A stretch of DNA of 34,071 nt from an uncultured Bacteroidales bacterium (lineage in GTDB: Bacteria > Bacteroidota > Bacteroidia > Bacteroidales > Bacteroidaceae). The notes below the pieces were generated by a model that searched no databases, was not told the origin of the DNA, and worked only from the letters and a program-made list of their open reading frames with translations. Made by a program: the position numbers and the translations under genes. This document shows positions 1-6,360 of this stretch, piece by piece (position 1 is the stretch's first letter; every line of letters starts with the position of its first letter). The DNA is taken from contig CACZBX010000019.1 in NCBI GenBank assembly GCA_902779535.1, forward strand, positions 1 to 34,071, written 5' to 3'.

Positions 1-516
1 ATTCAACAAGTTCGGGTGCCGATTGCCGATACCGATAATGTGGAAGTCGTTCACGACAAGTTGATGGTGCTGGGCGGAGATCTTGTGATCGAAACCGTCG
101 AGGCGATCCTGGCAGGAACGGTGAAAGCAATTCCGCAAGAAACGCTTTTCCAGTCGGACGCAGACCTACGTCCTGCTCCAAAAATTTTCAAAGAGACCTG
201 TCGCATAGACTGGTCGAAAGGGGTGAAGAAGGTTTATGACTTCATTCGAGGGTTGTCGCCCTATCCTGCAGCATGGACAGAACTGTCGGTCGGTGATAAA
301 GAGCTTGAATTGAAGATCTTTGCGGCCTCTAAAGAGTTCTGTACTCATCAACAGACAGTCGGAACCGTGCTTACTGATCACAAATCGTACATGAAAGTCG
401 CTTTGGAAGATGGCTATCTGAACATCCTGACGCTTCAGTTGTCGGGAAAGAAGCGAATGGAGGTAACCGATTTCCTCAGGGGATTCCGAGCAGAAGGAGT
501 GCTGAAGGTACAATAA
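1..516 (+). CDS. fmt: Methionyl-tRNA formyltransferase, C-terminal part (5' end outside window)
   Basis: This enzyme transfers a formyl group from 10-formyl-THF to Met-tRNAfMet in the cytosol for translation initiation. The frame is open from base 1 and gives 171 residues to the TAA, so the true start and the N-terminal formyltransferase core lie upstream of the window. What remains covers the end of the catalytic domain (VLGGDLVIETVEAILAG) and the C-terminal tRNA-binding domain, with the family-typical IDWSKG and IRGLSPYPAAW segments. The assignment rests on these recognisable Fmt motifs. A hairpin follows the stop directly, so fmt appears to end a transcription unit. From memory, fmt lies next to rpe in Bacteroides; here about 5 kb separates them. 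Confidence 0.93.
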   Translation: MQQVRVPIADTDNVEVVHDKLMVLGGDLVIETVEAILAGTVKAIPQETLFQSDADLRPAPKIFKETCRIDWSKGVKKVYDFIRGLSPYPAAWTELSVGDKELELKIFAASKEFCTHQQTVGTVLTDHKSYMKVALEDGYLNILTLQLSGKKRMEVTDFLRGFRAEGVLKVQ

Positions 517-519
517 AAA

Positions 520-550
520 ACGGAGGGCCATCACTGGTGCTCCGTCTTTT
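520..550 (+). terminator. Rho-independent terminator of fmt
   Basis: The arms ACGGAG and CTCCGT enclose a partly paired inner stem (GGCCA/TGGTG with one mismatch) and a TCAC loop. They are followed by CTTTT. The hairpin starts 3 nt after the fmt stop. Confidence 0.75.
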
Positions 551-816
551 CTAAAGTCTCTGCATCATTAGTCAATTAGACTTCCATAGCGGTAACGGTT
601 TTATCTGATTGTTCAGTTTTAGATTGTTGTGAATCATCTCTAATAATATAAATCGCCTTCCCTCGAAAATACTGCTTTTTATTTCGTTAAAAGTTCTTAA
701 ATCGCTATTTGGGCTATTGAATAGGGAGATATTAACGTAATCGAAAACGTTAACTAATCTGTATAACCAGAGTCCGACCTTGTTTTTCCCCAGTTGTTTG
801 CCTACCTCTTTCAAAA

Positions 817-887
817 ACTTGATTTTTTTCTTTCAAAACTCGATATTTTAGATACGAAAACTCGATAATTAAAGAAAAATACTCGAT
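817..887. repeat. Four helically phased short direct repeats (ACTYGAT)
   Basis: ACTTGAT lies at 817-823, and ACTCGAT at 838-844, 860-866 and 881-887. The start-to-start spacings are 21, 22 and 21 bp. Each copy is preceded by an A-run and followed by an AT-rich stretch. The array ends 42 bp upstream of the -7 box at 930, a plausible position for regulator binding. Confidence 0.7.
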
Positions 888-929
888 GATTTGTTCGAAA
901 TAATATAGATAATCTTCATGGAATTCTCA

Positions 930-937
930 TATCTTTG
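930..937 (+). promoter_or_regulatory. Putative -7 box for the ECF sigma operon
   Basis: TATCTTTG fits the Bacteroidetes -7 consensus TAnnTTTG exactly. No clear TTTG stands 19-21 bp upstream, which suggests an activator-dependent promoter or use of an alternative sigma factor. Confidence 0.6.
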
Positions 938-1059
938 TAATAAATGAGGCGAAAGTCGGGAAGAGAGTGTTAAAATAATGTTAAAGTGTTTTTTGAAAAG
1001 CAGTATTTTCGTCGATTCCTGCTTTATAAAGTAGAAGCCTTAAAAAGAGCATCATTAGT

Positions 1060-1608
1060 ATGGATGAAAAAGAGATAGCATTACGCTGCAGTAGGGGAGA
1101 TAATGTTGCCAGAAAGATGTTGTACGAGCAGTATGCCGGACAGCTGATGGCAATGTGCCTACGATACTTTACCGATCAGGAGTCGGCAAAGGATGTGCTA
1201 CATGATGCGTTCATTCGAATATTCCGTACGATGGATAGCTACGAATTTAGAGGTGATGGTTCCTTGAGAGCATGGTTGAATAAGGTTACGCTGTCTGTCA
1301 TTATTCGGCAAATACAAATAGACAACCAGAATAAGGAAGTGACCATTGCAGACTGGGGCCAGATGGAAGAACGTGTTGAGGAAGAAAACGTGCAAGAGAT
1401 ACCACAAAAGGTATTGATGCATTTAATTCAGGAACTGCCAAGGCAGATGCGGATGGTACTCAACCTTTATGTGTTTGAACGAAAGAGTCATAAGGAAATT
1501 GGTGATATCCTTGGTATATCGGACCGTACATCTTCGTCGGAGCTGTCGAGAGCAAGGGTATTATTAATGGAAAAAATAAAACAATATAAGAATAAAAAGA
1601 ATCAATAA
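1060..1608 (+). CDS. ECF-subfamily RNA polymerase sigma-70 factor
   Basis: This is a 182-residue extracytoplasmic-function sigma factor that would direct RNA polymerase to a small regulon. Region 2 spans roughly residues 20-80 and includes DVLHDAFIRIFRTMDSY (about 45-61), the usual core-binding and -10-recognition segment. Region 4 spans about 118-172, with a helix-turn-helix around SHKEIGDILGISDRTSSSELSRAR. Regions 1 and 3 are absent, as expected for ECF factors. The ATG at 1060 has no Shine-Dalgarno sequence, which is normal in this phylum. The next gene starts 3 nt after the stop and encodes a membrane-anchored protein with an anti-sigma-like layout, so the two probably form a regulator pair. 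The upstream repeats may be the control site. The signal and the regulon cannot be read from the sequence. Confidence 0.93.
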   Translation: MDEKEIALRCSRGDNVARKMLYEQYAGQLMAMCLRYFTDQESAKDVLHDAFIRIFRTMDSYEFRGDGSLRAWLNKVTLSVIIRQIQIDNQNKEVTIADWGQMEERVEEENVQEIPQKVLMHLIQELPRQMRMVLNLYVFERKSHKEIGDILGISDRTSSSELSRARVLLMEKIKQYKNKKNQ

Positions 1609-1611
1609 GAT

Positions 1612-2946
1612 ATGAAGCAAGATCAATGGATTGACGATTTACGAAAGCGCATGGACGATTATTCCGAGTCTGTCCCGACTGAATTATGGGAGGAACTGGA
1701 GGAGGAGTTAAACCATCAAGAACATGCACGTGTAATCCCGCTATGGAGGCGTTGGCAAACTGTTGCTGCTGCCGTAATCCTTGCTGTCGCTACCTCTTCT
1801 TTGTGGTATGTGCTACGTCCTTCCTCTGATTCTTCACAGAGGATAGCCGTTGCCCCGCAGATTGAACAATCAGAAAAACTGGAAACTGCTCCGTCTACCT
1901 CAACGTTTGAGAAATCGTTCCCCACGGATGAGGAAGTGCGTCAGGCCACTCAATCATCTCATGGTACTGTTCGTATCAAGCCATCGGTTGTTGCACAGCA
2001 ACTGCCAACCATAAAGAAAAATGATGTGGTAGAAGTTGAGAATGTTGCTACGGATGAAAAAGTGGAGGAGGAATCCAACATAGGAATGAGTGATGAACAG
2101 GTAGAGGCTACTCCATCCGAAAAGAAACAATCGGTTGTTGAGCAAAAGCCACAACGGAAAGCCACACATACTACACCGACACAGTCGACGGTCATCCGTC
2201 CTACAAAAGAAAAGAAGGGTTGGTCGGTAGACGTCTATACCGGTGGTGGTCAGATAAACTCAGGAAACACGAACAACTATATGTATGTGAGGTCACCGAT
2301 GATGTATACTAAGGACAATCATCAACCCCAGTCTGCGCCAGTAGATGATTTGAGCGCTGGGGGATCGTATTTAAATGGATATAGCGGTATTTTTGATGCA
2401 TCGGATGGATCACGCTCCTCAAGTAATATTGAATATAAGCATAAAACTCCGGTAACAGTAGGGCTGTCGGTGCGTATCTATCTGGACCGGCATTGGGCCT
2501 TAGAGACGGGATTGATGTATACGCAGTTATCGTCCGAAATGTGGAATAATGGTAATAGCAGTCGCTTTAAGCAAGAGCAAACATTACATTATGTAGGCGT
2601 TCCTCTGAAACTCAACCGTATTTTGTGGGAGAACAAATGGATCGACCTTTATGCCTCTGCCGGAGGTGCCGTCGAGAAGAATGTATCGGCAAAGATAAAG
2701 ACTGCATATTCTTCCTCAGATAATGCGGTGAATAAGAACAGTGTCGATTTGGATATCGACCGTTTGCAATGGTCGGTGAGCGGCGGCGTTGGCGCACAGT
2801 TCCATCTCACGGATAAGTTGGGCGCTTATGTTGAGCCAGGCATCAACTATTATTTTGATGATGGTGTAGATATTCAGACGATTCGTAAAGAACATCCGTT
2901 AAACTTTAACCTGAAGTTGGGCGTACGTTTGAACCTAGGTAGATAA
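1612..2946 (+). CDS. Anti-sigma-like inner-membrane anchor fused to an outer-membrane beta-barrel domain
   Basis: The 444-residue product has three visible parts. Residues 1-45 are a charged cytosolic segment (DDLRKRMDDYSESVPTELWEEL) like the N-termini of Bacteroidetes anti-sigma proteins. Residues 49-68 form one transmembrane helix (TVAAAVILAVATSSLWYVL). Residues 70-200 are a low-complexity Ser/Thr/Glu/Lys/Pro linker. From about residue 203 to the C-terminus runs a set of alternating amphipathic strands of the porin/OmpA-like barrel type, ending in LNFNLKLGVRLNLGR. There is no cleavable signal peptide. It sits 3 nt behind the ECF sigma gene, which supports a role in holding or releasing that factor. 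Sigma gene plus barrel-fusion pairs of this kind are known in Bacteroidales. Whether the C-terminal domain really inserts in the outer membrane is unproven. Confidence 0.8.
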   Translation: MKQDQWIDDLRKRMDDYSESVPTELWEELEEELNHQEHARVIPLWRRWQTVAAAVILAVATSSLWYVLRPSSDSSQRIAVAPQIEQSEKLETAPSTSTFEKSFPTDEEVRQATQSSHGTVRIKPSVVAQQLPTIKKNDVVEVENVATDEKVEEESNIGMSDEQVEATPSEKKQSVVEQKPQRKATHTTPTQSTVIRPTKEKKGWSVDVYTGGGQINSGNTNNYMYVRSPMMYTKDNHQPQSAPVDDLSAGGSYLNGYSGIFDASDGSRSSSNIEYKHKTPVTVGLSVRIYLDRHWALETGLMYTQLSSEMWNNGNSSRFKQEQTLHYVGVPLKLNRILWENKWIDLYASAGGAVEKNVSAKIKTAYSSSDNAVNKNSVDLDIDRLQWSVSGGVGAQFHLTDKLGAYVEPGINYYFDDGVDIQTIRKEHPLNFNLKLGVRLNLGR

Positions 2947-2987
2947 ACGGCACATCAACAAATTATAATCTGTAAAATGTATATTTC

Positions 2988-3027
2988 AATCCGTAATCTG
3001 TGTAAATAAGGTTACGGATTTTTGTTT
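2988..3027 (+). terminator. Terminator after the sigma/beta-barrel operon
   Basis: A perfect 9-bp stem pairs AATCCGTAA (2988-2996) with TTACGGATT (3012-3020). It is followed by TTTTGTTT. Its T-tract runs straight into the next -7 box at 3028. Confidence 0.75.
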
Positions 3028-3035
3028 TAATTTTG
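3028..3035 (+). promoter_or_regulatory. Putative -7 box for the cupin/CMD operon
   Basis: TAATTTTG fits TAnnTTTG and lies 18 nt before the ATG at 3054. It abuts the preceding terminator. No good -33 box is visible. Confidence 0.55.
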
Positions 3036-3053
3036 TGCCGAAAAGATATAAAA

Positions 3054-3533
3054 ATGAGAAGATTCAGTTTATTATTGTTTCTGATAATCATGTTTGTTTC
3101 AGGAACATCAGTAAAAGCACAAGTTATGCAAGAGAAAGTAGATTTTAATGTATGGCCGAAAGGCGAGTTGAATACAGCCTACGCCAAGTATTTCATCGGG
3201 AACAGTTATCTGGCTCCTCTCGATGCTCAGAACGGTGGGCCGGTGAACGTCACTTTTGAACCTCGTTGTCGGAACAATTGGCACATTCATCACAAATCAG
3301 TACAAGTGTTGATCTGTGTAGCCGGACGAGGATGGTACGTGGAAGAAGGTAAAGAACCATTGGAGATGCGCCCGGGTACGGTCGTTGCCATCCCTGCTGA
3401 AGCAAAGCATTGGCACGGTGCGGCCAAAGACTCCTGGTTCCAGCACCTTACTTATATGGCTAAGGTTGAAGAAGGTGCCTCTAATGAATGGTTAGAGCCA
3501 GTACTCGATGAGGAGTATGATAAATTACCCTAA
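3054..3533 (+). CDS. Exported cupin-domain protein
   Basis: The protein has 159 residues and a clear signal peptide (MRRFSLLLFLIIMFVSGTSVKA, split near residue 22), so it should act in the periplasm. The ATG at 3054 is chosen because an earlier TTG at 3033 would overlap the -7 box. The single cupin barrel shows a WHIHHKSVQVLI motif with H77, H79 and Q84, and a second motif with PAEAKHWHGA (H119, H121). Glutamine in place of the usual glutamate is common in the cupin subfamily found beside carboxymuconolactone-decarboxylase genes. It is probably a metal-binding enzyme or sensor of unknown substrate. The next gene follows after 1 nt and is also exported, so the two likely work on the same compound. 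Confidence 0.85.
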   Translation: MRRFSLLLFLIIMFVSGTSVKAQVMQEKVDFNVWPKGELNTAYAKYFIGNSYLAPLDAQNGGPVNVTFEPRCRNNWHIHHKSVQVLICVAGRGWYVEEGKEPLEMRPGTVVAIPAEAKHWHGAAKDSWFQHLTYMAKVEEGASNEWLEPVLDEEYDKLP

Positions 3534-3534
3534 G

Positions 3535-4389
3535 ATGAAACGAATTGTTCAATTTACGGCAGTACTGCTGATAGGTATGCTGACTGCTTGTACTCAAAAA
3601 GAAAAACCGATGGAAAAACAGCCTGATATTACTCAGTTCGCAAAGGAATATCACGATAAGATGTTCTCGGACCTTCAATCAGACATCATGCGGACTGATC
3701 CCGAGTTTATAGAACGCTTCGATAACTTTGCATTCGACGAAGTAATTCAGCAAACCAGTGATAAACTTGACGACCGTACTCGTTTCATGTGTTATCTGGC
3801 AACCTTACTCGGTTGTCAAGGTATTGATGAATATCGGGCCATGCTTCATGCTGCATTAAATATGGGAGTGACGCCAATCGAGATAAAAGAAATTGTATAT
3901 CAATCGACAGCCTATCTCGGCATCGGTCGGGTTCTTCCTTTCCTTGTCGCTACCAATGAAATCTTTGAACAACGCGGCATCGCCTTGCCTTTACCTTCGC
4001 AGGCCCAGACTACGATGAAGGACCGGCGAGAGAAAGGAACACAGGCACAGGTCGACTGCTTTGGCGAGGGAATGCGTGATTTCTGGCAATCAGGACCTGA
4101 GGATAGTCGTCACATCAATAAATGGTTGGCAGATAATTGCTTTGGCGACTGGTATACGCGTACCGGACTTGATTTAAAACAACGTGAGATGATCACTTTC
4201 TGCTTCTTGGCTGCTCAAGGAGGATGTGAACCACAACTGAAAGGTCATATTGCCGGAAACTTTCATGTGGGGAATGATAAAGATTTCCTGATAGCAGTGA
4301 TCTCGTCTAATCTTCCACTCATTGGTTACCCACGTACGCTCAATGCACTAAACTGTATTCGTGAAGTGGATGCAGCCAACAAAGAATAG
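3535..4389 (+). CDS. Lipoprotein with two carboxymuconolactone-decarboxylase (AhpD-like) domains
   Basis: The product has 284 residues from the ATG at 3535. It begins with a lipoprotein signal and a lipobox LTAC with Cys19, so it is predicted to be membrane-anchored on the periplasmic side. Residues of about 50-135 (TRFMCYLATLLGCQG, then EIKEIVYQSTAYLGIGR) and 190-275 (REMITFCFLAAQGG, then AVISSNLPLIGYPRTLNAL) are two tandem CMD-family helical domains. The first domain lacks the CxxC pair of peroxidase-active AhpD, so an antioxidant role is not supported. It lies 1 nt after the exported cupin gene and is surely co-transcribed with it. CMD proteins are usually cytosolic, so the lipid anchor is notable. 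The substrate is unknown. Confidence 0.85.
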   Translation: MKRIVQFTAVLLIGMLTACTQKEKPMEKQPDITQFAKEYHDKMFSDLQSDIMRTDPEFIERFDNFAFDEVIQQTSDKLDDRTRFMCYLATLLGCQGIDEYRAMLHAALNMGVTPIEIKEIVYQSTAYLGIGRVLPFLVATNEIFEQRGIALPLPSQAQTTMKDRREKGTQAQVDCFGEGMRDFWQSGPEDSRHINKWLADNCFGDWYTRTGLDLKQREMITFCFLAAQGGCEPQLKGHIAGNFHVGNDKDFLIAVISSNLPLIGYPRTLNALNCIREVDAANKE

Positions 4390-4397
4390 TATTATGG

Positions 4398-4429
4398 CTT
4401 GAGGGATGTTATTATCCTTCAAGTTTTTT
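4398..4429 (+). terminator. Terminator after the cupin/CMD operon
   Basis: CTTGAGGGAT (4398-4407) pairs with ATCCTTCAAG (4414-4423) over 10 bp with one G-T pair. It is followed by TTTTTT. The T-tract is directly followed by the next -7 box. Confidence 0.8.
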
Positions 4430-4430
4430 A

Positions 4431-4438
4431 TATATTTG
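4431..4438 (+). promoter_or_regulatory. Putative -7 box for the alcohol dehydrogenase gene
   Basis: TATATTTG fits TAnnTTTG and lies 27 nt before the ATG at 4466. The preceding terminator hairpin occupies the place where a -33 box would be. Confidence 0.55.
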
Positions 4439-4465
4439 TATTCAAATCTGATTACAAATACATCG

Positions 4466-5605
4466 ATGAACAGTTTCGATTATCAATTTCCTGTCCGTAT
4501 TCATTTCGGGAAAGGATGTTTTGAGGATGCATTGCGTAAGGAACTTGCAATATATGGGAAGAAAGTGCTGTTTGCCTACGGTGGTGGATCAATCAAACGA
4601 ACCGGACTGTACGACCGTACAATGGCTCTGTTGAAAGAAACAGGAAAAAAGGTGGTTGATTTTGGTGGAATTATGCCTAACCCTACATATTTAAAGGTAC
4701 AAGAGGGAGCACAAATTGTTAGAGATCAGCAAATAGATTTTATTCTTGCTGTAGGTGGTGGAAGCGTAAGCGACTGTTGCAAGATCGTTTCTGCTCAGGC
4801 ATTATTGGATGAAGATATTTGGGATTATGAATACCAAAAGCATCAGATGCCGTTGAATTTTGTACCGATGGGTGTTGTCGTGACAGCCAGCGGTACGGGG
4901 TCGGAGCAGAATAATGGTGCAGTAATCACGCATGAGGAACGACATTTGAAGAATGGTCTTTGGGGACCATATCCTGAGTTTTCTATTCTTGATCCAGATT
5001 TAACAAAGACGGTACCGATGAAGCAGGTCATCAGTGGGGCGTTTGACACGTTGAGTCATTGTATGGAAACCTATTTCGGCCGTCCGTACATGACGAATGT
5101 CAGTGATGAAATCAATGAAGCTGTGCAGCGTAACACGATTCGCAATCTTCGTCGATTAGCAAAAAATCCCGATGATGACTTTGCTCGTTCCGAACTGATG
5201 TGGGACTCAGCTATGGCCGAGAACAGTATTCTGAAACTTGGTAAGCAGACCGATTTCCAATGCCATATGATTGAGCATCAATTGGGTGCTTATACTGATT
5301 GTAATCATGGGCAAGGATTGGCTGTTCTTCACCCTGTTCTTTATCGGCATATTTATCCTTATGCAGAAGAAAAGTTTAGACGTTGGGGGCAAGAAGTATG
5401 GCTTGTTCAGGATGCTGAAGAAGGTATCGATGCGCTTGAGAGTTTAATACGTGAAGTTGGGCTCCCAACTCGACTTTCCGAGATGAACATCTCGTTGGAT
5501 GAAGACACGATGAAGGCCATTGCTGAATCAACGATTATCTGTCCGGGTTGTTGTAAACAACTAAAGACTGATGAGATTGTTGAAATATTGAAGGAATGTA
5601 AATAA
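4466..5605 (+). CDS. Iron-containing alcohol dehydrogenase (YqhD/butanol-dehydrogenase type)
   Basis: This 379-residue cytosolic enzyme should reduce aldehydes to alcohols with NAD(P)H. The nucleotide-binding part shows YGGGSIKRTG (38-47) and AVGGGSVSD (95-103). The C-terminal helical domain carries the metal ligands D194, H198 (GAFDTLSHCMETY), H267 and H281 (DCNHGQG), which line up with the ligand set of E. coli YqhD. The GGGSIK loop resembles YqhD and favours NADPH, but that is inference. The ATG at 4466 matches the family start (MNSFDYQFPVRIHFGKG). An upstream in-frame start at 4406 would lie inside the terminator and promoter. The gene appears to be a monocistronic unit between two hairpins. 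Its physiological substrate is unknown. Confidence 0.92.
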   Translation: MNSFDYQFPVRIHFGKGCFEDALRKELAIYGKKVLFAYGGGSIKRTGLYDRTMALLKETGKKVVDFGGIMPNPTYLKVQEGAQIVRDQQIDFILAVGGGSVSDCCKIVSAQALLDEDIWDYEYQKHQMPLNFVPMGVVVTASGTGSEQNNGAVITHEERHLKNGLWGPYPEFSILDPDLTKTVPMKQVISGAFDTLSHCMETYFGRPYMTNVSDEINEAVQRNTIRNLRRLAKNPDDDFARSELMWDSAMAENSILKLGKQTDFQCHMIEHQLGAYTDCNHGQGLAVLHPVLYRHIYPYAEEKFRRWGQEVWLVQDAEEGIDALESLIREVGLPTRLSEMNISLDEDTMKAIAESTIICPGCCKQLKTDEIVEILKECK

Positions 5606-5628
5606 GCATATTTGATCGTATTATTGAA

Positions 5629-5668
5629 AAAGTTGGAGAAGTACTTGCTACTTCTCCAACTTTATTGT
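5629..5668 (+). terminator. Perfect 15-bp inverted repeat between the alcohol dehydrogenase gene and rpe
   Basis: AAAGTTGGAGAAGTA (5629-5643) pairs perfectly with TACTTCTCCAACTTT (5649-5663) around a 5-nt loop CTTGC. The T-tract is weak (TTTATTGT). The loop contains the likely -33 element of the rpe promoter. Confidence 0.7.
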
Positions 5669-5676
5669 TACCTTTG
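5645..5676 (+). promoter_or_regulatory. Promoter of rpe
   Basis: TTG at 5645-5647 and TACCTTTG at 5669-5676 are separated by 21 bp, a good Bacteroidetes -33/-7 arrangement. The rpe ATG is 21 nt downstream. Confidence 0.7.
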
Positions 5677-5697
5677 CTATGGAATAAAAATGTAACT

Positions 5698-6360
5698 ATG
5701 ATACCACTTATATCTCCGTCGTTGTTATCTGCCAATTTCGGCTGTTTGCAAAATGATATTGAGCAGATCAACCAAAGTGAAGCCGACTGGCTTCATTTGG
5801 ATGTGATGGATGGCGTATTTGTACCTAATATTTCGTTTGGCTTCCCTGTCCTGAAGCATGTTGCCCGTCTTTCTAAGAAACCTTTGGATGTTCATTTGAT
5901 GATTGTGCAGCCAGAGAAATTCATTCAGGAAGTGAAAGACCTTGGTACCATGATGATGAACATTCATTTTGAAGCGACTACGCACCCTCATCGTGTTGTC
6001 CAACAGATCAAGGACGCAGGTATGAAGGCAGCTGTTACATTAAATCCTTCGACTCCTGTTTGTATGCTCTCGGATCTGATTGTTGATTTGGATATGGTCT
6101 TGTTGATGAGTGTGAATCCAGGGTTTGGAGGACAGAAATTTATCACACATACATTAACTAAAGTAAGAGAGATGAAAGACTTGATTGAACGAACACATTC
6201 GCATGCCTTGATTGAAATTGACGGAGGCGTGAATTTGGAAACCGGCCAGCAGTTGGTCAATGCCGGTGCTGATGTTCTTGTTGCAGGTAATGCTATTTTT
6301 AAGGCACCCGATATGAAACAGATGATCCATCAGTTGAAACAGTTAAGGCCCATGGAATGA
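5698..6360 (+). CDS. rpe: Ribulose-phosphate 3-epimerase
   Basis: Rpe interconverts D-ribulose 5-phosphate and D-xylulose 5-phosphate in the pentose phosphate pathway. The 220-residue TIM barrel begins with SPSLLSANFG and shows the metal and catalytic residues H33 and D35 (DWLHLDVMDG), H66 (DVHLMI) and D175 (IEIDGGVN). The phosphate-binding loops NPGFGG and AGNAIF are also present. The ATG at 5698 is used because the in-frame start at 5665 falls in the -7 box. The last codons overlap comEC by ATGA, so the two are translationally coupled. Confidence 0.97.
   Translation: MIPLISPSLLSANFGCLQNDIEQINQSEADWLHLDVMDGVFVPNISFGFPVLKHVARLSKKPLDVHLMIVQPEKFIQEVKDLGTMMMNIHFEATTHPHRVVQQIKDAGMKAAVTLNPSTPVCMLSDLIVDLDMVLLMSVNPGFGGQKFITHTLTKVREMKDLIERTHSHALIEIDGGVNLETGQQLVNAGADVLVAGNAIFKAPDMKQMIHQLKQLRPME

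Larger units (their letters stand above)
551..1059. other. 509-bp AT-rich intergenic region upstream of the ECF sigma gene
   Basis: No convincing gene is visible here. On the minus strand a frame is open from 832 down to a TGA at 572-574. It has no ATG near its beginning (only TTG at 814) and encodes a K/N-rich sequence I do not recognise. It could be the decayed 3' end of a former gene. The right half holds four phased ACTCGAT-type repeats (817-887) and a -7 box at 930-937 that would drive the sigma gene with a leader of about 115 nt. Confidence 0.6.
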
